The notes below the pieces were generated by a model. It was not told the origin of the DNA and ran no database searches. It worked only from the letters and a program-made list of their open reading frames with translations. Shown here piece after piece: positions 31,608-39,348 of a stretch of DNA of 48,880 nt (within the stretch, counting starts at the first letter, position 1; each line of letters begins with the position of its first letter). Both the position numbers and the translations under genes were made by a program. The stretch is from a virus: positions 1 through 48,880 of the IMG/VR virus record IMGVR_UViG_3300009155_000083; one strand, 5' to 3'.

Positions 31608-32213
31608 ATGGGTCGCCCAAAGGGTTCTAAGAACAAGCCTAAGAATGTTGAAGTTGAGGTTGAAACTAAGCAAGAAGAGGTTAAGGTAGTGGCAAGCGAA
31701 GAACCAAAGAAGGAACGCAAGCCAAGGATCACCAAGAGGGTTAAGGATGAAGAAGACGACGAGATTACTGTCGTTGACCAAGGAGCACTTGAAGCCCGTA
31801 AGAATCTTGATGATAGAACTCTTAATCCATACGCAACAACTACTATAGAGCAATTTGAGTGTGAGTTTATGCCTCTTACAGAGCGACTTACACCAATTGA
31901 CGAGAAGAGTGAGATTAAGAGTGGAAGATATTCCAGCTCTTATTATCCGATCAAGAATTGTAATATGAGCGTTTGGCCTGTTCTTGCTTATATCAAGGCA
32001 GATGTTGACGTTCTAAGGACAAAGGGTTATACTGATAAGGTAATCTACGCTGGTTGTATTAACTTCCTCTCCTCACAAACCAGCGGCAAGAAGCGTAAGT
32101 ATGGTAATCTTTTTCCATTCAGCTTTGCTTTTAAGGAAGATAAGATTATTGCTACTTTTATTACAGACGACCGAAAGAATAAGAACTTTTGGGGAGAAGG
32201 ACTTGGAGTATAA
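31608..32213 (+). CDS. hypothetical protein with AT-hook-like basic N-terminus
   Basis: A 201-residue protein. It opens MGRPKGSKNKPKN, an AT-hook-like Gly-Arg-Pro element that may contact the DNA minor groove. A long charged Lys/Glu region follows (to about 65), then a folded C-terminal domain (about 80-201) with CNMSVWPVLAYIKADVD and YGNLFPFSFAFKEDK. It has its own strong promoter. No family recognised. DNA binding is inferred only from the N-terminus. Confidence 0.6.
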   Translation: MGRPKGSKNKPKNVEVEVETKQEEVKVVASEEPKKERKPRITKRVKDEEDDEITVVDQGALEARKNLDDRTLNPYATTTIEQFECEFMPLTERLTPIDEKSEIKSGRYSSSYYPIKNCNMSVWPVLAYIKADVDVLRTKGYTDKVIYAGCINFLSSQTSGKKRKYGNLFPFSFAFKEDKIIATFITDDRKNKNFWGEGLGV

Positions 32214-32214
32214 A

Positions 32215-32604
32215 ATGAAATGTGTTAAAGAGATGATTAAAAAGCCTTGGGGCTACGAGCAGATTATCCAAAAGAATGATCAATATGTTCTTAAACAAAT
32301 TCATATTGAACCGGGAAAACGTTTATCTCTCCAATACCATGAGCATAAGACAGAAACTATTTTCTGTATGTCCGATGAAGCAATCGTGTGGACAAAGCGA
32401 TCCGCCGATGATACAGAAGTAAAGAAGGTAACGCTGAAGTATGGAGAAGCTTTTCATATTGAGCCTCAACAGATTCATCGTTTTGCAGCAGGGTTTAAAG
32501 CTGTTGACCTTCTAGAAGTATCTACACCACAACTTGATGATGTAGTTCGCCTTGAAGATGATTATAATCGTATTGAAGTATCTACCACAACAACACAGGA
32601 GTAA
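32215..32604 (+). CDS. cupin protein, phosphomannose isomerase/WxcM-like
   Basis: A 129-residue cupin. KPWGYEQIIQ opens the fold, and PGKRLSLQYHEHKTETIFCM gives the metal-binding His-x-His...Glu of cupin motif 1. Motif 2 is AFHIEPQQIHRF. Such cupins occur as the isomerase domain of type II phosphomannose isomerases and in sugar modification. ATG 32215 follows GGAG at the end of the previous gene. The substrate is unknown; sugar metabolism is the likeliest role. Confidence 0.75.
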   Translation: MKCVKEMIKKPWGYEQIIQKNDQYVLKQIHIEPGKRLSLQYHEHKTETIFCMSDEAIVWTKRSADDTEVKKVTLKYGEAFHIEPQQIHRFAAGFKAVDLLEVSTPQLDDVVRLEDDYNRIEVSTTTTQE

Positions 32605-32607
32605 TTA

Positions 32608-32895
32608 ATGACTTTCGCACGCACCGCTATTGAGACAACTGATATCGAGAATAATATTGATGTAGACGTTAATCGCTCTTATTCTAGCTTTGGGATTCGT
32701 ATTGTTCGTAATGCCGTAAGCAAGCGTAAGCTCTCTAATCGTGTTTCAGTTACTATTCCCGATGGACGTAGTGAGAGCACCTTTCATCTTACTATTCGTG
32801 AGGCAAATGCTCTTCGTAAGTTTTTGAATGAAAACCTTGATGAAGGTGTTGAAGGTTCTACTATGGTGTCTATGACTATGCGTGAGGCAAGCTGA
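32608..32895 (+). CDS. hypothetical protein
   Basis: A 95-residue protein, beta-rich start (SYSSFGIRIVRN, VSVTIPDGRSESTFHLTI) and a helix REANALRKFLNEN. It may form a small sandwich or ribbon-helix fold. It follows the cupin by three bases with a CAGGAG site. No family recognised. Confidence 0.6.
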   Translation: MTFARTAIETTDIENNIDVDVNRSYSSFGIRIVRNAVSKRKLSNRVSVTIPDGRSESTFHLTIREANALRKFLNENLDEGVEGSTMVSMTMREAS

Positions 32896-32935
32896 AATGA
32901 TTACGCCTACAACTTCACAAGGAGACAATAGTTAT

Positions 32936-33304
32936 ATGAATATCGCACAAGCACTAGATCGTCTTTATACTGACGCTTTTCCTCTTGCTTCTTATCCTCC
33001 CCCAAGGGCTACACTTAATAACGTAGATTTTGTGTATAACGAGAAGAGTGGAACTTATACTGCCACTATTGACGCAGCGGGAGCAGATAAGACAAAGTTT
33101 AATGTCAACATTTCAAATGGACTTCTTACTGTTTCTTATCGTGCTACAGAAGGGTTCCGTTGCCGTTCGTTCACTTACTCATTTACTCTTGGACGTAATG
33201 TAAACGTTGCAGAGTCAGTTGGTGAGTATAAGGACGGGGTTCTAAGGGTTGACGTTCATACTACAACTCAACGTAATGATACTTTCAACGTTCCAATCTT
33301 TTAG
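32936..33304 (+). CDS. small heat-shock protein (Hsp20/alpha-crystallin family)
   Basis: A 122-residue protein. A short helical N-terminus (IAQALDRLYTDAF) precedes an alpha-crystallin-like domain (about 30-120) with YTATIDAAGADKTKFNVNIS, SFTLGRNVNVAESVGEYKDG and VLRVDV. That GVLRV-type ending is the family signature. It would hold unfolded proteins, alongside GroEL. ATG 32936 is preferred because AAGGAG lies 11 bases before it; the frame is open back to 32882. A terminator follows. Confidence 0.75.
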   Translation: MNIAQALDRLYTDAFPLASYPPPRATLNNVDFVYNEKSGTYTATIDAAGADKTKFNVNISNGLLTVSYRATEGFRCRSFTYSFTLGRNVNVAESVGEYKDGVLRVDVHTTTQRNDTFNVPIF

Positions 33305-33321
33305 TTAATATCACAAATAAG

Positions 33322-33352
33322 CCGCCAAGGGTTCTTACTCTTGGCGGTTTTT
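33322..33352 (+). terminator. intrinsic terminator after hsp20
   Basis: An 11-base-pair stem with one G-U pair, CCGCCAAGGGT (33322-33332) with ACTCTTGGCGG (33337-33347), a 4-base loop and a T-run. Confidence 0.9.
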
Positions 33353-33363
33353 GTTGTATTAAA

Positions 33364-33371
33364 ACTATTTA
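33364..33371 (+). promoter_or_regulatory. ACTATTTA motif, candidate late promoter for giant-protein operon
   Basis: The motif lies between the hsp20 terminator and the first giant gene, 20 bases before ATG 33392, with TAAGGA between. It is the only promoter candidate for the roughly 10-kb operon that follows. Confidence 0.55.
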
Positions 33372-33391
33372 CATCGTAAGGAAAACAACAA

Positions 33392-36300
33392 ATGGCCCAA
33401 TATGATAAACTTTGGAATAAATGGTATAGTAATAAAATACTAAATGAAATGGCTCCTAAAATAGCTAATAGAGTTGTAGCTGTTTCAGATCAAATAAAAC
33501 AAAAAGCAGGCTTAGAAGGGCTTAATGATAGCTATACAAGAATGGCTGCTTTTCCAGAGATATTTGGTGATAAATTAAGAATTGTTGGTGAATATTCTAC
33601 TAGCGAACTTAATATAATGTCTAAATACTTAAAAGAACTTGCTAACCTTGCTGATGCATCTTTAGAGGATAAAGAAAGTAAAGGTTTTATAAAAAGACCC
33701 CAAGTTGGTGGTGGTGCATATTTTACTTACGATTTAGCAAAAGTAACACAAACAAGAAGAAGATTACGAGAACAAGGTGGAGGAGAATATGAAGTTTCAG
33801 TTGAATATTATCAACCATTTTTACAATATGAATATACTCAAACCGCTAATGGAGCTTTTAAAAGAGAAACTTATTCGTTACTTAAAGCTTTCAATAAATT
33901 TAAAATGAAAGAAGCAGCAGAATATTGGGATAAAATTCAATCAACAGCTACAAAAGATAAAAATTTTATTACAACCTTAACTACGGATTGGTCGTTACCA
34001 GAAAAAAAAGGTAAATCTTCTGATCAAGATAAAATAATTGTATATTCTCGCGCTCCTATTGACGTTTTAAGAATGTCAGATCACCCAGATATATCCTCCT
34101 GTCACTCTCAAGGTGGTGGCTACTTCAAATGCGCTATTCAAGAAGCAGTTAGAGGTGGTGCTATTGCTTATTCTGTTAAAAAAGATGATTTACAAAAAAT
34201 AATTGATGAAGGTAGATTACAAGATATTGAAATATTTGCCGATCCAGAAAGAGGTATTGAAGGTATCGTTCCAGATGGTAGAGTTAGAATTAGAAGAATG
34301 TTTGATACCGATACAAAAATAGAATATGCTTTACCAGAATTTAAAAAGTATGGTAATCTACCAAATTCTTTTGGAAAATCAGTTTTAAAGTGGGCAGTAG
34401 ATAACCAAAGAAATAAATTTATGGATATTGAAACAAAGGAATTCAAGCTTCCAAAAATAGAAAACGCTATAAAAGTTGGTGGTTCTTATAATGATAATAT
34501 TTCTTTTGAACTTTATAACCAATTAGCGCGAGGGGTTGCTAAATCATTTGGAGAAGAACTAGATAAATTAGATATCGAACATTTTTATATTGAAGATACA
34601 ACCGTTAATGAAGGAGCAGATCTTATTACTGATTGCGAAAGAAAGGCAAGAGAAATTATAAGCGTATCTATGCTTCCAGATGCGGGAAGCCTTATTGGAA
34701 TAAAAGATTATAAAATTTATTGTAAAAAAGATGGTAAAACAGGTTTATACTCAAGTAAAGAAGAATTTTCTGTACGAGGTCAAGGGGGTTTAGGAGAGGA
34801 AGAATATAATGATGAATTTGATAGAATAGAAATAGAATATTCAGTTGTATTAAAATTTAGTTACGTTAAGGCAAAAATTATATCCGAATTAAATAGCGAC
34901 ATAATAAAACAACTAATTGTAAAAACAGAAGAATTATCACCATACGGAAATCTTTATAGAATTTATAAACAATTTGGATTAGAAAAAGCAGAATTTGAGA
35001 TAAGTAATGTTGATGCTTATGGAAATAAATTAGCCAGTTCTTATGGTGGTGGTTACGGTGGTGGTAATACTTATAATAACCAATATAGTTATATTTTTGC
35101 TACTCATGTTGTTGCTTATACGCAAATAGACCAACCTTACGAATTAAATTTAATGTTAAGAAGTGCAGGTTCCTACCAAAATTATAACAATAATTTGTAT
35201 GAGGTTATTGAAGCTGCTGGCGTTGAACTTGGTGTAATGGAAGCACAACCATTTAATACTTTTTTTGCTAAGCGTTTGTTTGCCGATATAAACAAAACAG
35301 ATTTTATGACTTATGTTAGAGGTCAATATGGATCGTATGTAACTTTCCGTTCTCCTTCAAATTTAAACGATAAAATTGATAATAGTCCGATATATTCACC
35401 TCTTAAGCAACCAAGAATAGAATTTCCACATTATACTGATATGGAAGCAGCTCGCGCCGCAGGGGACAGTGTTGCTAATGTCAGATCTGAAATAGGAGAT
35501 TATTTCTATTTTTATAGAATTCCAAGAGAAGCAATTAGAGCAAGTATGCAATTAGCTACTAAGGAAACACACCCTAATCTTAAGTATTATGATATATATG
35601 ATTTAAATCGCGACGAAAAAAATAAATTAAGAGTTTTAATGAGTAATTTAAGATCAACGTGTGAGGAAGTTGCAAGAAATATGTTTAAATTATTTCCAAC
35701 AAAAATAAAAGGACAAATAGAATTATTACCATATATTCACGATGCTGTTATCTCAAGTAAAGAAAATGATGTTTTAGCTGATGCCCAGATTGCATTTAGT
35801 TTAAAGGTATCACTCCCAAGTGGTCTTTATGCTCCAGAACAATTAGAAACATTAAAAACACTTCAAAATTTATACGAAAACTTTGATAAATTTAAGGATT
35901 CTCTTGAAAAAGAACTTATATATCAGCTTCGTAATAGCCCCTATAGAGATGTAAAAGATCTTATGTCTAAATACTATTTGAAAGGTATTGAGGGTGATAG
36001 ACCATTAGCTCAATCTGCTCTTGACCTTAATAATGAAGAAGTAATAAAAGACATAGTTTCAAAAGTTCAAGATAATGTTTTAGAAACAGCAAAGAAAGAA
36101 TGGATAGAATATAATGGAAATTATGAGTCATACAGAAAACCATTCTTTTCTGTTCTCTTGGAAGATAAAAAAACAATAAGGGTTTATTATACTCAGTGTC
36201 ATAGCTTTAAAAAAGTTGTTCCTTGGGATGAAAAAATATTTTATGCTGATTTTCAAATAATAAAACTTAATAATGAAAGTGAATTTTTAAGATTTTATTG

Positions 36301-36661
36301 TATCTCTCCACCAGAATCAAATAAAAGATATGTAGCTTCACAAGCTAGTGTAATAACAGGTAATATGAATAATATAGTTGATAAATTATCTAGTTTTATT
36401 CATATTAAAGGATACCAGGTTGTTCCTACAACACTAGAAGAAGAAAAACATTTATTATCTGGTTATGAAGAACAAATGACGTTTGATATAAAAGCAGAGA
36501 AAGAAGCAGAACAACAAAAACTTATGAATTTACGAGGAACAGTAAGCAACAAACCAGAAACACAAGAAAAAGAACCAGAACAGTTAGGTTTATTTGAACG
36601 TAAGCAGAGAAACAAACTAATTAAAGAGAGATTACTTAATTGGTATAAAAGGAATAAATAA
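33392..36661 (+). CDS. giant packaged-type protein, paralogue A of three
   Basis: A 1089-residue protein of unknown function. The N-terminus LWNKWYSNKILNEM is a capsid-targeting-like helix with an I-L-N-E site. A block near 57-64 (FGDKLRIV) is shared with paralogue B. The core at about 215-310 is shared by all three: SRAPIDVLRMSD, SSCHS, YFKCA, GAIAY, then EIFADPERG and RVRIRRM. The Cys-His-Ser and neighbouring Asp could be catalytic. A Gly/Tyr-rich loop (YGGGYGGG) lies near 555. The C-terminus LIKERLLNWYKRNK is a basic helix. It starts the operon behind terminator and ACTATTTA. Arginine is mostly encoded by AGA. Confidence 0.7.
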   Translation: MAQYDKLWNKWYSNKILNEMAPKIANRVVAVSDQIKQKAGLEGLNDSYTRMAAFPEIFGDKLRIVGEYSTSELNIMSKYLKELANLADASLEDKESKGFIKRPQVGGGAYFTYDLAKVTQTRRRLREQGGGEYEVSVEYYQPFLQYEYTQTANGAFKRETYSLLKAFNKFKMKEAAEYWDKIQSTATKDKNFITTLTTDWSLPEKKGKSSDQDKIIVYSRAPIDVLRMSDHPDISSCHSQGGGYFKCAIQEAVRGGAIAYSVKKDDLQKIIDEGRLQDIEIFADPERGIEGIVPDGRVRIRRMFDTDTKIEYALPEFKKYGNLPNSFGKSVLKWAVDNQRNKFMDIETKEFKLPKIENAIKVGGSYNDNISFELYNQLARGVAKSFGEELDKLDIEHFYIEDTTVNEGADLITDCERKAREIISVSMLPDAGSLIGIKDYKIYCKKDGKTGLYSSKEEFSVRGQGGLGEEEYNDEFDRIEIEYSVVLKFSYVKAKIISELNSDIIKQLIVKTEELSPYGNLYRIYKQFGLEKAEFEISNVDAYGNKLASSYGGGYGGGNTYNNQYSYIFATHVVAYTQIDQPYELNLMLRSAGSYQNYNNNLYEVIEAAGVELGVMEAQPFNTFFAKRLFADINKTDFMTYVRGQYGSYVTFRSPSNLNDKIDNSPIYSPLKQPRIEFPHYTDMEAARAAGDSVANVRSEIGDYFYFYRIPREAIRASMQLATKETHPNLKYYDIYDLNRDEKNKLRVLMSNLRSTCEEVARNMFKLFPTKIKGQIELLPYIHDAVISSKENDVLADAQIAFSLKVSLPSGLYAPEQLETLKTLQNLYENFDKFKDSLEKELIYQLRNSPYRDVKDLMSKYYLKGIEGDRPLAQSALDLNNEEVIKDIVSKVQDNVLETAKKEWIEYNGNYESYRKPFFSVLLEDKKTIRVYYTQCHSFKKVVPWDEKIFYADFQIIKLNNESEFLRFYCISPPESNKRYVASQASVITGNMNNIVDKLSSFIHIKGYQVVPTTLEEEKHLLSGYEEQMTFDIKAEKEAEQQKLMNLRGTVSNKPETQEKEPEQLGLFERKQRNKLIKERLLNWYKRNK

Positions 36662-39348
36662 TGTCTTCTAAAACTACTTATCAGCTTCTATGGGAGGGTT
36701 TTTTAAAAGAAAAACAACTACTAAACGAAATGACACCAAATTTCGTAAACCTTATAGCAAACGCAAGTAGAGTAGCAAAAGAAAGACCAGAGATATTACC
36801 ATTTAAAGATTTGTTTGGTGATAAATTAAGAATTGTTATTCCATTTCAACAAAAAAACGTTGAAAAGATAGCCTTTTTGCTTACAGTTTTTAAAGGAATT
36901 GGTTCTTATGTAGATTATAAAGAAAGTTACACTCCAATTGTTTCACAAGAAAAAAAGATGATAAAGAAACGTCGTCAAGGAGATGGTGAAATTTACGAAG
37001 AAGAACAAATTATAAATCAAATTTTAATTAATAATGGTTATTTAGATAAAAAAGGAACTCAAAAATATAGAACTTTCTCTGTTGTTACTGCTCTTCAAAG
37101 ATTTGTTTCAATTTGCAAACGTTATATCCAAGATTTAAAAACAGACAAAATTCAAAACGAATATTCTAACGCACCACACACTCCAGAATTTAAACAAACT
37201 GCTACCGAACGCACTACTAATTTAATTAATCACATCTCCCCTATGATTGAATGGTGGCAGAAGAATCAAGCAAAAATTATTCAAGATCAAGATGTTCCAA
37301 GATTAGCAGTTGATCGATATACTGACACTCCTTCTAGCTCTTATTTACAATTTGATTCATTTGACGAAGATGAAGGTGTTGGTGAAGTTTCTTCAAGATA
37401 TTCAATTATTCTTTCTCGCGTTCCTATAGATGTTTTAAGAATGTCGGACTTTGCTGATGAAGGGATATCATCCTGTCACTCTACACCCGCTATGTATGGT
37501 AAGAATAATTATTTTAACTGTACCATAGCTGAAGCACAAAACGAAGGTGGTATTGCTTTTGTCGTAGAAACAAAAGATCTAGAACAAATAAATATTAATA
37601 ATGATGAAATATTTAGTGATCCCCAAAGAGGTGTTCCTGGTATAAGACCAGTTGAAAGAGTTCGTTTAAGAACAGTTAAGAATACTTCTACTGGTCAAAC
37701 TTTTGCTGCTACTGAAAATGCTGTATATGGTAGCAGAAGAATTCTTGGTTTTACTGATTATGTTAAAGATTATGTAGCTAAGCAACAAGTTAAAGGTTTG
37801 ATTAGCACAGATGAAGAAGGTAACAAAAAATTAAATTTACCAGATGATATTAGAGAATTAGTAATGCTTGGTGGTGATTATGCAGATTATCCATATGTTT
37901 ACGGTGCATTTGAAAATATGCTTAGTAAGGTAACTGAAATTGCTAGTGTAGAAACAACAGAAGAACAAAAAACTATTATAAGAAATTTGTATAAAATGTC
38001 TTATGCTGGTAAAGCAAGGGACTATTCTCAATATAAAAAGGTTGGATTACAAAACGATTATGACGATGATGATGATGATGATAATGGTGAAGCACAAGAA
38101 GCAGAAATAGCTGAAAATACATTTGATGACGATAAAGGAAGAGCAATAAGGAATTCAAAATTATTTAATTTCTCTTCTTGTAGATTTAATTGGATTTGGG
38201 GAGAACATACGGCCACAGTAGAATTTTATGCTTACTTCCAAATTTCAATTCCAAAAGATCAAATAGCAGATAATTTCTTTGATGGTGAAGGTGGAAATAA
38301 AACCTTAAACGATAAAGAATTGGTTAAAGCAATTGTAGAAGTGCTTAGCGAAGATGATGAAAAAGGTTCAATTAATTATAATTACCCAGACGTTCCACTA
38401 GTCGAAGATGAATGTTACGCTGAAGTCGGTGATAAATCTGTAAGAGTAAAAATCTATTATGCTGATACTGAATTAGATTATACTGAATTTGATTCAAGAG
38501 TAACTGATATGTTAAGATTTGAAAGATCTATTGGCGATTTTGAAGATCTAGAGGAAGATTTTATATCTGTCCTTAGAATTAGCAGTATTCTAAAGCCAAG
38601 AGATACACTTGAAGCAACACCAAAAGAAATGGTTATGAGTTTCGATAATTGGGTTGAAGATAAATCTAGAAATTTTGAAAAAGTTAATAATTTCTATTAT
38701 TTTAAACCAGAGAAATCACAATTTACTGATGAAAACTTAAGAGGTTGGCGTTTAGCAACATTTCCAATTGATAAATGGGCGGGCAAATTAGAGTATTTTA
38801 ATATCCCTCATTTAAGAGATAGGTTAGGTGAAGCAATCTCACAATATATTTATTCACACGAAATCAAATCAATTATGAGAAATGCTTCTACTCAAGTTGG
38901 TATGTTTCAAGATATTGAACCACAAGTAGAATCACAACCACATCGTAGAACATCAATATTTAACAGAAACAACTTTAATATTGAAATTAAATATATACCT
39001 ATCACAAGTGGAGGACCATTAGGTTCTTTTACAGGTGAAACAATTAGTAGTCCAACAGATAAATTTATTATAGTTGCTATTCCAAGAATTAAATTTGATA
39101 GAAAAATTGATTCTGCCGAAGACATAAAAGAGCTAATAAACTATATGTATAGAATGGAAGAAAATCCAGAAGCATTTGTAGATTTGTTACATGAGGGTTT
39201 CCAACAAGCAATCAAACAATCCCCCAGCTTTCAAGAGATTTTAAATTCACTACAAAATGATACTACACAAAAGTTGACTGAAAGTAGAAAAAGAGTTATT
39301 AAAGAAAGATTAAAGAATTGGTATAGAGCTAATAAAGGAATGAATTAA
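36661..39348 (+). CDS. giant packaged-type protein, paralogue B of three
   Basis: An 895-residue protein. The N-terminus LLWEGFLKEKQLLNEM has two capsid-targeting-like (L/I)-x-E sites, then FGDKLRIVIPF. The shared core (about 250-355) reads SRVPIDVLRMSD, SSCHS, YFNCT, GGIAF, EIFSDPQRG and RVRLRT. An aspartate run (DYDDDDDDD) lies near 460. The end RKRVIKERLKNWYRANK matches paralogue A. It overlaps A by one base (TAATG). A 24-base stretch starting 36814 is identical to 33563 in A, showing recent common origin or gene conversion. Function unknown. Confidence 0.7.
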   Translation: MSSKTTYQLLWEGFLKEKQLLNEMTPNFVNLIANASRVAKERPEILPFKDLFGDKLRIVIPFQQKNVEKIAFLLTVFKGIGSYVDYKESYTPIVSQEKKMIKKRRQGDGEIYEEEQIINQILINNGYLDKKGTQKYRTFSVVTALQRFVSICKRYIQDLKTDKIQNEYSNAPHTPEFKQTATERTTNLINHISPMIEWWQKNQAKIIQDQDVPRLAVDRYTDTPSSSYLQFDSFDEDEGVGEVSSRYSIILSRVPIDVLRMSDFADEGISSCHSTPAMYGKNNYFNCTIAEAQNEGGIAFVVETKDLEQININNDEIFSDPQRGVPGIRPVERVRLRTVKNTSTGQTFAATENAVYGSRRILGFTDYVKDYVAKQQVKGLISTDEEGNKKLNLPDDIRELVMLGGDYADYPYVYGAFENMLSKVTEIASVETTEEQKTIIRNLYKMSYAGKARDYSQYKKVGLQNDYDDDDDDDNGEAQEAEIAENTFDDDKGRAIRNSKLFNFSSCRFNWIWGEHTATVEFYAYFQISIPKDQIADNFFDGEGGNKTLNDKELVKAIVEVLSEDDEKGSINYNYPDVPLVEDECYAEVGDKSVRVKIYYADTELDYTEFDSRVTDMLRFERSIGDFEDLEEDFISVLRISSILKPRDTLEATPKEMVMSFDNWVEDKSRNFEKVNNFYYFKPEKSQFTDENLRGWRLATFPIDKWAGKLEYFNIPHLRDRLGEAISQYIYSHEIKSIMRNASTQVGMFQDIEPQVESQPHRRTSIFNRNNFNIEIKYIPITSGGPLGSFTGETISSPTDKFIIVAIPRIKFDRKIDSAEDIKELINYMYRMEENPEAFVDLLHEGFQQAIKQSPSFQEILNSLQNDTTQKLTESRKRVIKERLKNWYRANKGMN

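Noticed and set aside
33247-33275. TTGACG box with 17-base spacing inside hsp20
   Set aside because: Coding codons explain it, the -10 match is poor, and a terminator lies between it and the next gene.
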